From Actinomycetes bacterium (GTDB lineage Bacteria; Actinomycetota; Acidimicrobiia; Acidimicrobiales; RAAP-2): a stretch of DNA of 8,317 bases. Position numbers and translations under genes: made by a program. This document shows, in pieces, positions 1 to 5,784 of the stretch. Position 1 is the first letter of the stretch. Each line of letters opens with the position of its first letter. Under the pieces are notes generated by a model, which saw only the letters and a list, made by a program, of their open reading frames with translations, did not search any database and had not been told where the DNA came from. The DNA is taken from assembly GCA_021826255.1 (NCBI GenBank), contig JAKBAZ010000051.1, forward strand, positions 1 through 8,317, written 5' to 3'.

Positions 1-34
1 CTCTCACCGGGCTCTAGGTTGAGCCACGACACGG

Positions 35-53
35 GCTCGAGAGACTCTCGAGC
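35..53. promoter_or_regulatory. 19-bp perfect palindrome upstream of the secreted-protein gene
   Basis: GCTCGAGAGACTCTCGAGC is a perfect dyad of two 9-base arms around one central A, ending two bases before the AGGAGG ribosome binding site of the gene that starts at 70. It could be a repressor operator or, in the mRNA, a hairpin (7-bp stem, 3-base loop) next to the ribosome binding site. A further copy of the right arm, CTCTCGAG, lies at 91-98 inside the coding region and could pair with the left arm instead. No run of T follows, so it is not a typical intrinsic terminator. The palindrome is directly visible; its function is inferred. Confidence 0.55.
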
Positions 54-54
54 G

Positions 55-60
55 AGGAGG
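55..60 (+). promoter_or_regulatory. Ribosome binding site that fixes the start at 70
   Basis: AGGAGG lies nine bases before the ATG at 70. This strong Shine-Dalgarno sequence is the main reason to place the start of the secreted protein at 70. The only in-frame start for the body of the protein is a GTG at 176, which has no comparable site in front of it. Confidence 0.7.
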
Positions 61-69
61 GGGGTCGTT

Positions 70-619
70 ATGCGACAGGTTGCTGTCACACTCTCGAGAA
101 GGGCGATGACTCTTCTCGCGGGGGGGGGTCTTAGTTCTTTCTAGCGCTGTTGTCGCCGCACCCGCCCAAGGGACCGTGGTCCAGGTAAGACCGAGCGTAA
201 TGGCAGTATGTGGATCTACCAGCACCGGGGTGGTGATTTGCGGAAACCCAACATACGTTGCTCAAACAATTGCTGTCGATAACTTGTCGACTGCAACAAC
301 CGCTGTAGCTATAACACGCCAAACCCTAACCAATTTGACCTCCACTGGTACAACTCAAACGCCATCAATCATTGATTTGGCTGAAAGCAAACTGGCGAGT
401 GCGGAGCAAACGTGCAAGAACGCTGCTGAGAAAGCATATGCCCTTGGAGCAATTGTTGGAGGAGGATCTGGGAGCTTGGGGATAGGTCTTGCCGGTCTCG
501 AATCAGTCGGGATTGTTATTCCCCTGCCTGCGGGCACTGGCTTATTTCTTGAGATTGCAGCCTTTGGTGCTGTCGCTGTAGGGTCTCTAATTGGATTAGC
601 AATTTCAAGTAGCTGCTAA
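70..619 (+). CDS. Secreted Cys/Gly-containing protein of unknown function, frameshifted at a poly-G tract
   Basis: As written, the ATG at 70 reads MRQVAVTLSRRAMTLLAGGG and a few more residues, then stops at 142. The other frame, open from 110 to 619, continues with a hydrophobic stretch and APAQG. Removing one G from the nine at 120-128 joins them into a 182-residue protein with a complete signal peptide: basic start with SRR (Tat-like), hydrophobic core at residues 13-29, and an A-P-A cleavage site at about residue 32. The mature part, about 150 residues, has four cysteines (47, 57, 115 and the last residue, 182), a Thr/Ser-rich middle, and a glycine-rich hydrophobic C-terminal third (about 124-178) that could insert in a membrane. 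A four-helix membrane protein starts three bases after the stop. The GC content is well below that of downstream genes. No family is recognised. A bacteriocin-like or pore-forming role is speculation. Without a frame change, the only product of the long frame would be a 147-residue form from GTG 176 lacking the signal peptide. Confidence 0.6.
120..128 (+). repeat. Run of nine G inside the signal-peptide codons
   Basis: This homopolymer sits exactly where the frame must change to join the start at 70 to the long open frame ending at 619. Eight G (or eleven) would give a full signal peptide; nine G gives a stop at 142. It may be a slippage-based on/off switch, a plain mutation, or a miscounted homopolymer in the assembly. 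Confidence 0.75.
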
Positions 620-622
620 CAA

Positions 623-1072
623 ATGTTCTCTCGCACACATACTAAAGACGCAAGAATGGTCATTTTGTATCCGTTTATCGCGTTAGCGCTCGCTGGGCTT
701 TCGGTGTTGATTTCGCACGGAAGTGCTGTCCGTGACTCTCTGTTGATGGTATTCGACATTGTGACAATCATGTTGGCGATATTCGCTCTGGTCTTGAATG
801 TGGTCGTGCAGATTTCTTCAAATGCCATCACCCGACCGGTACGAGCCTTGCTGGGAGGAATCATGTACTGGGTCAGTGACATCTCGTTCATCATCGCCTT
901 TATCTCCAATCACGGGACCCTCAATGTTGCCACCCTATCAAGTTTCAGTTTTGTCAGTCTGTCCTTACTGTGTGGAATCTTTTGGGCAACACGTTCACTA
1001 AAATCCAGTAGTCGTCTGGGCGATTTCTCAATAAAGAAGGGACCAAATTGGCCGTCGCGTTCCGGTCGCTGA
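623..1072 (+). CDS. Four-helix integral membrane protein of unknown function
   Basis: The 149-residue product has four predicted membrane segments at about 13-31, 39-64, 75-95 and 102-123. It has short loops, a short basic N-terminus and a basic, Ser-rich tail (124-149). No catalytic motif or known family is recognised. The ATG lies three bases after the TAA of the secreted-protein gene, with no good ribosome binding site of its own, which suggests coupled translation in one operon. An alternative start is the Met at residue 12 (656), which would remove only the polar leader. Size, topology and position directly after a secreted hydrophobic protein resemble immunity proteins in antimicrobial peptide operons, but this is inference. 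It shares the lower GC content of its partner. Confidence 0.6.
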   Translation: MFSRTHTKDARMVILYPFIALALAGLSVLISHGSAVRDSLLMVFDIVTIMLAIFALVLNVVVQISSNAITRPVRALLGGIMYWVSDISFIIAFISNHGTLNVATLSSFSFVSLSLLCGIFWATRSLKSSSRLGDFSIKKGPNWPSRSGR

Positions 1073-1079
1073 CCCACTC

Positions 1080-1136
1080 ATGAACTCTTCCACGGTTACA
1101 TCGGTGGGGCAGGTCTTAGTGGGTGACCCATTTGAA
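1080..1136 (+). pseudogene. Possible 5' part of a small gene interrupted by the IS element
   Basis: An ATG at 1080, seven bases after the stop of the membrane-protein gene, opens a frame reading MNSSTVTSVGQVLVGDPFE up to the edge of the insertion sequence. If the IS (1137-2593) and one copy of the flanking repeat are removed, the frame continues on the right as GKREEASRRALEDHERR and stops at 2652-2654, giving 36 residues. There is no clear ribosome binding site. A second frame across the same junction, from GTG 1123, gives a 24-residue peptide. The peptides are too short to test by eye, so this is a hypothesis only. Confidence 0.3.
1130..1136. repeat. Left flanking repeat of the IS, possible target duplication
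   Basis: The sequence atttgaa directly precedes the left inverted repeat. The right inverted repeat is directly followed by attcgaa (2594-2600), a 6/7 match; counting the next g gives 7/8. IS256-family elements usually make 8-9 base duplications, so this may be a duplication with one later change. Because ttcgaa is itself palindromic, the match could instead be an outward extension of the inverted repeat. Confidence 0.4.
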
Positions 1137-1164
1137 GGTCACGTCCCGTCCCCGGTGTAAAAGT
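1137..1164 (+). repeat. Left terminal inverted repeat of the IS
   Basis: It begins GGTCACGTCCC and ends CGGTGTAAAAGT. Aligned without gaps to the reverse complement of 2566-2593, it matches at 22 of 28 positions. Confidence 0.8.
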
Positions 1165-1220
1165 GAAACGGGCGTAGGTTCCTTTCAAGCCTGATATGCA
1201 ACGCAAGTAAACCCACACCC

Positions 1221-2545
1221 GTGACCAAACGAGTATCGCCCATCGAGCGCGTCCGCGCTGAGATTGACCAACTATTTTCATCCGACCAGGACGTTGGCGA
1301 CTCCTCGAGCGGGTGGCTCGTCTCGGGTTGCGCCTGCTGTTGCAGAGCGCCCTCGACGCCGAGATCACCGAGTTCCTGGGCCGCGAACGCTATTCGCGCG
1401 GCGAGAAGGGACGTGAGGGCTCGCGCAACGGCTACTGTCCGGTGACCCTCCAGGCCACCGCCGGGGCGGTCACCCTTGAGCGGCCGAAGCGTCGCGGCAC
1501 CGACGAGGCCTTCGCCTCGCGCCTGCTCGGGGTGGGGGCCTGTCGCACCAACGCCCTCGAGTCGCTCGTCATCGCGGGCTTCGTGCGGGGGCAACGGTGC
1601 GCGACGTGGAGGCGACCTTGGCTGACGCCTTCGGCTCGAAAAGCCACCTTGTCCAAGTCCACCTTGAGCCGGTTCTGTGAGGCCATCAAGGGAGAGTTCG
1701 GTGCCTGGCAGACGAGGGACCTGTCGCAGGTCACGCTCGACTACTTATTCTTGGACGGCAGCCACTTCAAGTTCCACGCCGGCAACGCTAGTGAGCCGGT
1801 GCTCTGCGCCTGGGGGATCACCACGGACGGCCGACCGGTCCTCGTGGGTCTGGCGCCCGGTGAGAGTGAGAGCTTTGAGGCCTGGGCCGAGTTCCCGCAC
1901 GGTCTTCTCGCCCGCGGACTCACCCCGCCGCTACTCGTGATCTCGGACAGGGCCTCGGGGCTGATCGGGGCCCGCGAGGTAGTGTTTCCCACGTCGCTGC
2001 GCCAGCGATGCCTCATTCACCGCTGCCGCAACATCCTCGCCAAGGTTCCCAAGTCCGCTAAGGCCGAGGTGAAGGCGGCGTTCTGGCAACTCTTTGACGA
2101 CGTGAGGTCAGGTCCCGGTCAGCAGGCGGTCGACGAGGTCCGAGCTCGCATCGACGCCTTCGCCGAGCGATTCCAGCGGCTCTACCCCGCAGCCGTCACG
2201 TGCCTACTCAGCGACGTCGAGTCCCTCACGGCCTTCCTATGCTTCCCGAGGGAGCACTGGAAGCGAATCCGTCACTCGAACTTCATCGAGCGCACCTTCA
2301 GCGAGACCCGGCGTCGCGTGAAGGTCATCGGTCGGCTGCCGGGCGAGCGCTGCTGCCTCTCGCTGCTCTGGGTGGTGTTCGATCGCGCGTCGAAGAACTG
2401 GCCCGGGGTGCGCGTCACGCCGGTGACCATCCGAGCCCTCGCCCTCATGCGTCAGCACCTCGTGGAATCGCCCCGAACCATCGTGCCGAAGCCCAAGAAG
2501 CAACCCAGCACCGACCGCGTTACAGAGGTCGCCCAACATCGATGA
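1221..2545 (+). pseudogene. IS256-family (mutator-type) transposase with three frame changes
   Basis: This is a DDE transposase that would cut and join the ends of the surrounding IS. The N-terminus MTKRVSPIERVRAEIDQLF is encoded from GTG 1221 in one frame. After codon 27 (1299-1301) the family continuation DLLERVARLGLRLLLQ is in the next frame, so one base appears to be missing near 1301. The rest is open to 2545. Catalytic motifs are present: Asp in LDYLFLDGSHF (from 1738), Asp in LLVISDRASGL (from 1930), and Glu in NFIERTFSETRRR (from 2279). Between 1592 and 1638 the long frame reads RCATWRRPW..., while the shifted frame reads TVRDVEATLADAFGSK, as expected for the family. One G missing from the run at 1587-1591 and one A extra in the run at 1639-1642 explain this. 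The long uninterrupted frame alone (GTG 1313-2545) gives 410 residues lacking the N-terminal part. The family call is firm; whether it is truly a pseudogene or misread is open. Confidence 0.85.
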
Positions 2546-2565
2546 CAAGGAACCCGCGTCAGTCG

Positions 2566-2593
2566 ACTTTTACACCGCAGCTGGGACGCCACC
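2566..2593 (-). repeat. Right terminal inverted repeat of the IS
   Basis: On the plus strand it begins ACTTTTACACCG and ends GGGACGCCACC. It is the partner of 1137-1164, with 22 of 28 matches, and starts 21 bases beyond the transposase stop. Confidence 0.8.
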
Positions 2594-2654
2594 ATTCGAA
2601 GGAAAACGTGAAGAAGCATCTCGACGCGCACTGGAGGACCACGAAAGGAGATGA
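2594..2654 (+). pseudogene. Possible 3' part of the small gene interrupted by the IS
   Basis: It starts with attcgaa, the right copy of the flanking repeat. Read in phase with the ATG at 1080, it continues as GKREEASRRALEDHERR and stops at 2652-2654. In a second frame the same DNA encodes KENVKKHLDAHWRTTK and a few more residues, stopping at 2659-2661; that frame joins to a GTG at 1123. GC is low here, as in the left island, which supports this being the other half of the island. Which frame, if either, was translated cannot be decided. Confidence 0.3.
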
Positions 2655-2661
2655 GAAGTAG

Positions 2662-2854
2662 ACAGTTGTGTTGGACCTCCGAACTGACGTCCCTTTTCGA
2701 TGAAGCAGCGCCAGTACGTGGCGACGTCGGAGACCGGCCCCCGTGTGCTGGCGCACTGATGGAAGACTACGCTCGGGAACGTCGCACGCACTCGCTTCAT
2801 CTTTCGGGGCGCACCGCGGCCTACCCATGTCGCCGCGATTCCTGCGTCGTGTGC
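2662..2854. other. Non-coding or decayed stretch between the island and the chromosomal genes
   Basis: No frame here has a ribosome binding site, a recognisable motif or protein-like composition. The open frames crossing it on either strand run antisense into, or stop just before, the well-supported minus-strand gene at 2855-3121. GC rises from low on the left to high on the right, so the right border of the low-GC island probably lies here. It may hold remnants of an older gene or element, but I recognise none. Confidence 0.4.
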
Positions 2855-3121
2855 TTAGTCCTGGGCAGTGTCTCCGAGCGGCCCAAACTCCGCCTCGAAA
2901 GACTTCAAGTCGCTCACCAGGTTGCCTACCTCCGACGACGGCTGAAACTCTCCTCCGTCCTTCAACTGGGTGTAGAGGATGACACCCAACTCTCGGAGTT
3001 GACCGTCCGCCCGACGCCGGGCCTGCAACTCCTCTATTTTCGCCTGGCCCGCCTTACCAGCTTCCTGGGCCTTCTGTGCGAGTTGAGCCGCCTGGTTCTT
3101 CACCTTATCGACGAGAGCCAT
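2855..3121 (-). CDS. Small helical (coiled-coil-like) hypothetical protein
   Basis: The 88-residue product begins MALVDKVKNQ. The first ~45 residues are rich in Ala, Gln, Lys and Glu with heptad-like spacing, predicting a long amphipathic helix. The C-terminal part (about 62-80, SSEVGNLVSDLKSFEAEFG) predicts a second helix. There is no signal peptide, membrane segment or cysteine, so it is probably cytosolic. A good ribosome binding site (AAGGAGG, five bases before the ATG) supports the start. It lies 28 bases downstream of the SRPBCC gene on the same strand and is probably co-transcribed with it. The composition is typical of small uncharacterised actinobacterial proteins; the function is unknown. 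Confidence 0.75.
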   Translation of the reverse strand: MALVDKVKNQAAQLAQKAQEAGKAGQAKIEELQARRRADGQLRELGVILYTQLKDGGEFQPSSEVGNLVSDLKSFEAEFGPLGDTAQD

Positions 3122-3149
3122 CTGGACCTCCTTCGTGCTACCCGGGACC

Positions 3150-3620
3150 TTATCGTCCCGCTTCTTTTTCTGCGACGTCTTTGAGCGCGCGGAGCGTGTC
3201 GGGAATCCCTTGCTTCGCGGCTAACTCTCGAGCCGAGATCTGCGCGTCGGCGTCGGGGCCGAATCGTTCCCGAAAACTCTCCTCCCCGCCCGGCAGAAAC
3301 TCCCAGGTTTCGGTCACTCGAGTTCCCCCCTCGACCTCATCGAAGTGGTAGGTCCATCGAGTACGGTCCCCGCCAACCACGAAGCTAAAGACCTCCCCCG
3401 GACTGGCCTGTTCAACGAGGCTCCGCGTCTCCCAGATGCGCTCGGGTGTTTCGTTGCGGCCCGTAAACCAGCTTCCCACTGCCGGCCCCTGTCCCTCGTC
3501 CCACCACCCGGCCCGACAGATCGGGCTCCACTCCCCCATGCGGGTGATGTCGGAGACCATGTCGTAGAGCGTGTCGGCCGGTGCCGCAATAACGATGGAG
3601 TCAGAAAAGGTTCGATTCAT
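3150..3620 (-). CDS. SRPBCC (START-like) family protein
   Basis: The 156-residue product has the SRPBCC/polyketide cyclase fold pattern. An N-terminal strand-helix (SDSIVIAAPADTLYDMVSD, 6-24, followed by MGEWSP) is typical. A central strand pair is rich in aromatic residues (WTYHFDEVEGGTRVTETWEF, 89-108), and a long C-terminal helix runs about 139-153. Such proteins form a deep hydrophobic pocket and bind or act on small hydrophobic molecules; the ligand cannot be read from the sequence. There is no signal peptide, so it is probably cytosolic. Length is normal for the family. It is the first gene of a likely two-gene unit with the small helical protein downstream, and is divergent from the secreted hydrolase at 3753 across a 132-base gap. 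The ribosome binding site at the ATG is weak (AGGGT-like). Confidence 0.85.
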   Translation of the reverse strand: MNRTFSDSIVIAAPADTLYDMVSDITRMGEWSPICRAGWWDEGQGPAVGSWFTGRNETPERIWETRSLVEQASPGEVFSFVVGGDRTRWTYHFDEVEGGTRVTETWEFLPGGEESFRERFGPDADAQISARELAAKQGIPDTLRALKDVAEKEAGR

Positions 3621-3666
3621 GTAGTGACCCTAACGCTCGAGTTCAATTCAGCGCGAACGGCACTCT

Positions 3667-3713
3667 TCACCTTTCGTCGCTATCGACCAACCAGGTGAGG
3701 TTCCACCAGGTGA
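3667..3713. promoter_or_regulatory. Three AGGTGA/TCACCT motifs in the divergent intergenic region
   Basis: TCACCT occurs at 3667-3672, and ACCAGGTGA occurs twice as a direct repeat, at 3690-3698 and 3705-3713 (15 bases start to start). All lie between the divergently transcribed SRPBCC gene and the hydrolase gene. The pattern of one inverted and two direct copies fits a transcription factor site shared by both promoters. No factor is identified, and no clear -35/-10 pair was found. Confidence 0.35.
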
Positions 3714-3752
3714 TACGTTGCAATCTCGCGTCACGGTAACGCTGTCGCAAAG

Positions 3753-4922
3753 ATGTCCACTGCTAGATTTGTCGGGATGTCTCCTCCGCGGCGCCGTCGG
3801 CGGGTCAATGTACGTCGACGCCGATTTATCGCTGCCCTTCTTCTCGTGACTCTGGTCGTGGTGAGCGCTCGTGCGGTGGGTGTGTCGCTGCCCTTCGCGT
3901 CTTCCACCACCACGAGTACCTCAACAAGCACGTCCACAAGTACCTCAACGAGCACGTCAACGAGTACGTCCACGAGTACGTCCACAAGCACCACGACCAC
4001 CTCGACGACGCCCGCCGGGGCCTACGCCATCGGGTACACGAGTTATCTCGAAAACGAACCCGCCTACGGTCACGTCGCCGCCCGCACGTTTCCCGTCACG
4101 GTGCGCTACCCCGCTGAAGGCGCGCCCGGCGTGGTGCAAGAACATCTCCCCCCCTACCGTGACTCCGGCCCCTACCCCGTGTTGATCTTCTCGGCCGGGT
4201 TCGATCTCGCACCCGAGACCTACGCGGGACTCCTCAACGCGTGGACTGAGGCGGGCTACATCGTCGCCTCACCCAGCTATCCCGATACGGTGCCCGGGCC
4301 TAATGCGACCATTCTCGAGACCGACATCGTTCACCACCCCGGTGATCTCGCCGCCGTCCTCAATACCCTGTTGGCTGACGCTAACTACGACGGCAGTATT
4401 TTTCACGAACTCATTAATCCGAACGAAATCGGTGTCGTGGGTCAGTCCGACGGTGGGGACGTCTCTCTCGCCACGGTGGCGAACACCTGTTGTCGCGACC
4501 CGCGAGTGCGGGCCGCCGCCATACTTTCGGGGGCGGAACTGTCCTGGTTTCCGGGAACGTACTTCACCCAAGGCTCCACTCCCCTCCTCGTGGCCCAGGG
4601 CACGAAGGATCTCGCGCTGAATCCCGTCGCGTGCAGTACCCAGCTCTATAACGCGGCGCCCGCCCCCAAGTACTACTTGTCTTTGACCAACCAGACCCAC
4701 CTGAGCGCCTACGTTCCCGCCGGACCCGAACGGACCATCGTTGAGGCGACCACCATCAACTTCTTCAACGCCTACCTGCGCCACGACGCCGGGGCCCTCA
4801 GCGCGATGACGAGCGCGGGGAACAATCTCGGGCTCAGCACACTCACGAGCGCCGCCTCGGTGGGCGGTCCACCCCCCATCCTCAAGGGCAAGCAGACCTG
4901 TCCGAACTCCCCCTTCGGCTAG
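3753..4922 (+). CDS. Secreted or membrane-anchored alpha/beta hydrolase with Thr/Ser-rich linker
   Basis: The 389-residue product is probably an esterase or lipase-like enzyme acting outside the membrane. It has a very basic N-terminus (RRRRRVNVRRRRF, 13-25), one hydrophobic segment (about 25-48), then a nearly pure Thr/Ser stretch (50-86), and a hydrolase domain (about 88-389). Visible active-site candidates are Ser232 in GQSDG, Asp286 in GTKDLALNP and His316 in NQTHLSAY. The oxyanion region is probably FSAGFD at about 146-151. The domain resembles the dienelactone hydrolase / PAF-acetylhydrolase / polyester-hydrolase side of the superfamily; the substrate is unknown. Cysteines (such as the CC pair at 246-247) fit an extracytoplasmic location. 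The start is uncertain: ATG 3753 and ATG 3777 both precede the basic stretch and neither has a strong ribosome binding site. Its stop overlaps that of the convergent methyltransferase gene. Confidence 0.85.
   Translation: MSTARFVGMSPPRRRRRVNVRRRRFIAALLLVTLVVVSARAVGVSLPFASSTTTSTSTSTSTSTSTSTSTSTSTSTSTSTTTTSTTPAGAYAIGYTSYLENEPAYGHVAARTFPVTVRYPAEGAPGVVQEHLPPYRDSGPYPVLIFSAGFDLAPETYAGLLNAWTEAGYIVASPSYPDTVPGPNATILETDIVHHPGDLAAVLNTLLADANYDGSIFHELINPNEIGVVGQSDGGDVSLATVANTCCRDPRVRAAAILSGAELSWFPGTYFTQGSTPLLVAQGTKDLALNPVACSTQLYNAAPAPKYYLSLTNQTHLSAYVPAGPERTIVEATTINFFNAYLRHDAGALSAMTSAGNNLGLSTLTSAASVGGPPPILKGKQTCPNSPFG
3912..3989 (+). repeat. Imperfect 12-bp tandem repeat encoding Thr-Ser
   Basis: Six and a half units of the type acgagtacgtcc lie in tandem; the units at 3960-3971 and 3972-3983 are identical. 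All encode Thr-Ser-Thr-Ser, forming the core of the hydrolase linker. Any gain or loss of whole units keeps the frame and changes only linker length. Such linkers usually space an exported domain from the membrane or wall and may carry sugars. Confidence 0.85.
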
Positions 4923-5668
4923 GCGCCGGGCTTGACACCTCGGACGATGTGGGCTTCGGCGACGACGTTGGTGGAGCTTAAGTCGCTGAACCCCGCCGCC
5001 GCGTAGAGCTTCATCCACGCTTCGGGCGTGATGGGTCGTTCGCGCAGACGGAAGATGTAGCGACCCGCGTTCTTCAGGATTCGCCAGTAGCCGGGCAGCC
5101 CCTTCTTCGCCATCGCGCGGACCTTGCCCTTGATGACTTCACGGTCACCAGCGGTCGCGCCGCGCCCGAGCATCATGTCCGACGTAATGAAGACACCACC
5201 GGGCTTCAACCACCCAAAGACGTTGGTCACGACTTTGCCCTTGTCGGCGTCGAGGAGGTGGTGAAACGCGTAGTTAGAGATCACGAGATCGAGCGAGTTC
5301 GGCTCGAAACTCACGTGTTCAATCGGTGCGGTGCGACCCTCGACCTGGTCGAGGCTCTCGGCCCGGGCAAGTCCGACCATGCGATCGACCATCGCCGCAC
5401 TGACGTCCACTCCGGTCACGCGGGCACCGCGACGGGCGAGTTCGAGCGCCAGGCGTCCACCACCGCACCCGAGGTCCACGCACACCATTCCGGGCTGGGC
5501 GTTAGCGAGAGCCACCGCCGCGGCGGCCACATTGAGCATTCCCGCGTCGTTACTGTGATCCCACGTGTCCGCCCGCCTCGTCCAGACCTTGCGCTGGGTG
5601 GCGATGGCCACCTTCGTCAACAGCTGCTTGGCCCGAGAGGCAGTGGTCGGAGTGGTGGCGTTCGGCAT
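4919..5668 (-). CDS. Class I SAM-dependent methyltransferase
   Basis: The 249-residue product (from ATG 5668) transfers a methyl group from S-adenosylmethionine to an unknown small molecule. Motif I is VCVDLGCGGG (residues 62-71), followed by GARVTGVDVS (81-90) with the acidic residue that would hold the SAM ribose. Then come SLDLVISNYAFHH and WLKPGGVFITSD, all typical of the UbiE/Methyltransf_11 group. The C-terminal part (PITPEAWMKLYAAAGF) fits the usual last helix before the final strands. The ATG at 5668 is preceded by AAGGA seven bases upstream. A GTG at 5725, with a weaker GAGG site, would add 19 residues before the conserved part. The gene lies 116 bases downstream of the oxidoreductase gene on the same strand, and its stop shares CTAG with the hydrolase stop. 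Confidence 0.85.
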   Translation of the reverse strand: MPNATTPTTASRAKQLLTKVAIATQRKVWTRRADTWDHSNDAGMLNVAAAAVALANAQPGMVCVDLGCGGGRLALELARRGARVTGVDVSAAMVDRMVGLARAESLDQVEGRTAPIEHVSFEPNSLDLVISNYAFHHLLDADKGKVVTNVFGWLKPGGVFITSDMMLGRGATAGDREVIKGKVRAMAKKGLPGYWRILKNAGRYIFRLRERPITPEAWMKLYAAAGFSDLSSTNVVAEAHIVRGVKPGA

Positions 5669-5736
5669 CGGTGGTCCTTGACTGAGTGCGAGTTCGCGAA
5701 GGTCGTCGACATCCCAGTGCCACACCTTCGCCTCAC

Positions 5737-5744
5737 TAAATTTA
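5737..5744 (-). promoter_or_regulatory. Possible -10-like AT-rich box before the methyltransferase
   Basis: TAAATTTA is the only AT-rich octamer in the gap between the oxidoreductase stop (5785) and the methyltransferase start. It could be a -10 element giving the methyltransferase its own promoter. No convincing -35 box was found at the usual spacing, so this is weak. Confidence 0.2.
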
Positions 5745-5784
5745 CCGGACGTAACGGCGCCGAACTCTTCGACGGGGCTAAGAA

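Larger units (their letters stand above)
1137..2593 (+). mobile_element. IS256-family insertion sequence, about 1.46 kb
   Basis: The boundaries come from terminal inverted repeats at 1137-1164 and 2566-2593, which match at 22 of 28 positions and share the inner block CGGTGTAAAAGT. A further shared block, GGTTCCTT, occurs about 40 bases in from each end (1177-1184, and as aaggaacc at 2547-2554). Length, single transposase gene and the TGTAAAAGT-type ends fit the IS256 family. The element has high GC like the chromosome to the right, but sits in low-GC DNA, visible on both sides. Its transposase appears damaged, so it is probably not active on its own unless the frame changes are sequence errors. 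Confidence 0.85.

Noticed and set aside
1072..1129. Inverted repeat acccact (1072-1078) / agtgggt (1118-1124) and small palindrome gggtgaccc (1121-1129) as a terminator
   Set aside because: The spacing of 39 bases is too long for an intrinsic terminator, no T run follows, and the region may be coding (frame from 1080).
1139..1594. 151-codon minus-strand frame inside the IS
   Set aside because: Antisense to the transposase N-terminal region and composed of low-complexity residues typical of high-GC shadow frames.
2651..3184. Long plus-strand open frame (177 codons)
   Set aside because: It runs antisense through the well-supported 88-residue gene (good ribosome binding site, protein-like composition), and its own start has no properly spaced ribosome binding site.
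4269..5018. 249-codon minus-strand frame opposite the hydrolase
   Set aside because: It is rich in Arg and Gly with no motif, lies opposite a gene with a clear catalytic motif, and overlaps the methyltransferase end; a shadow frame of high-GC DNA.
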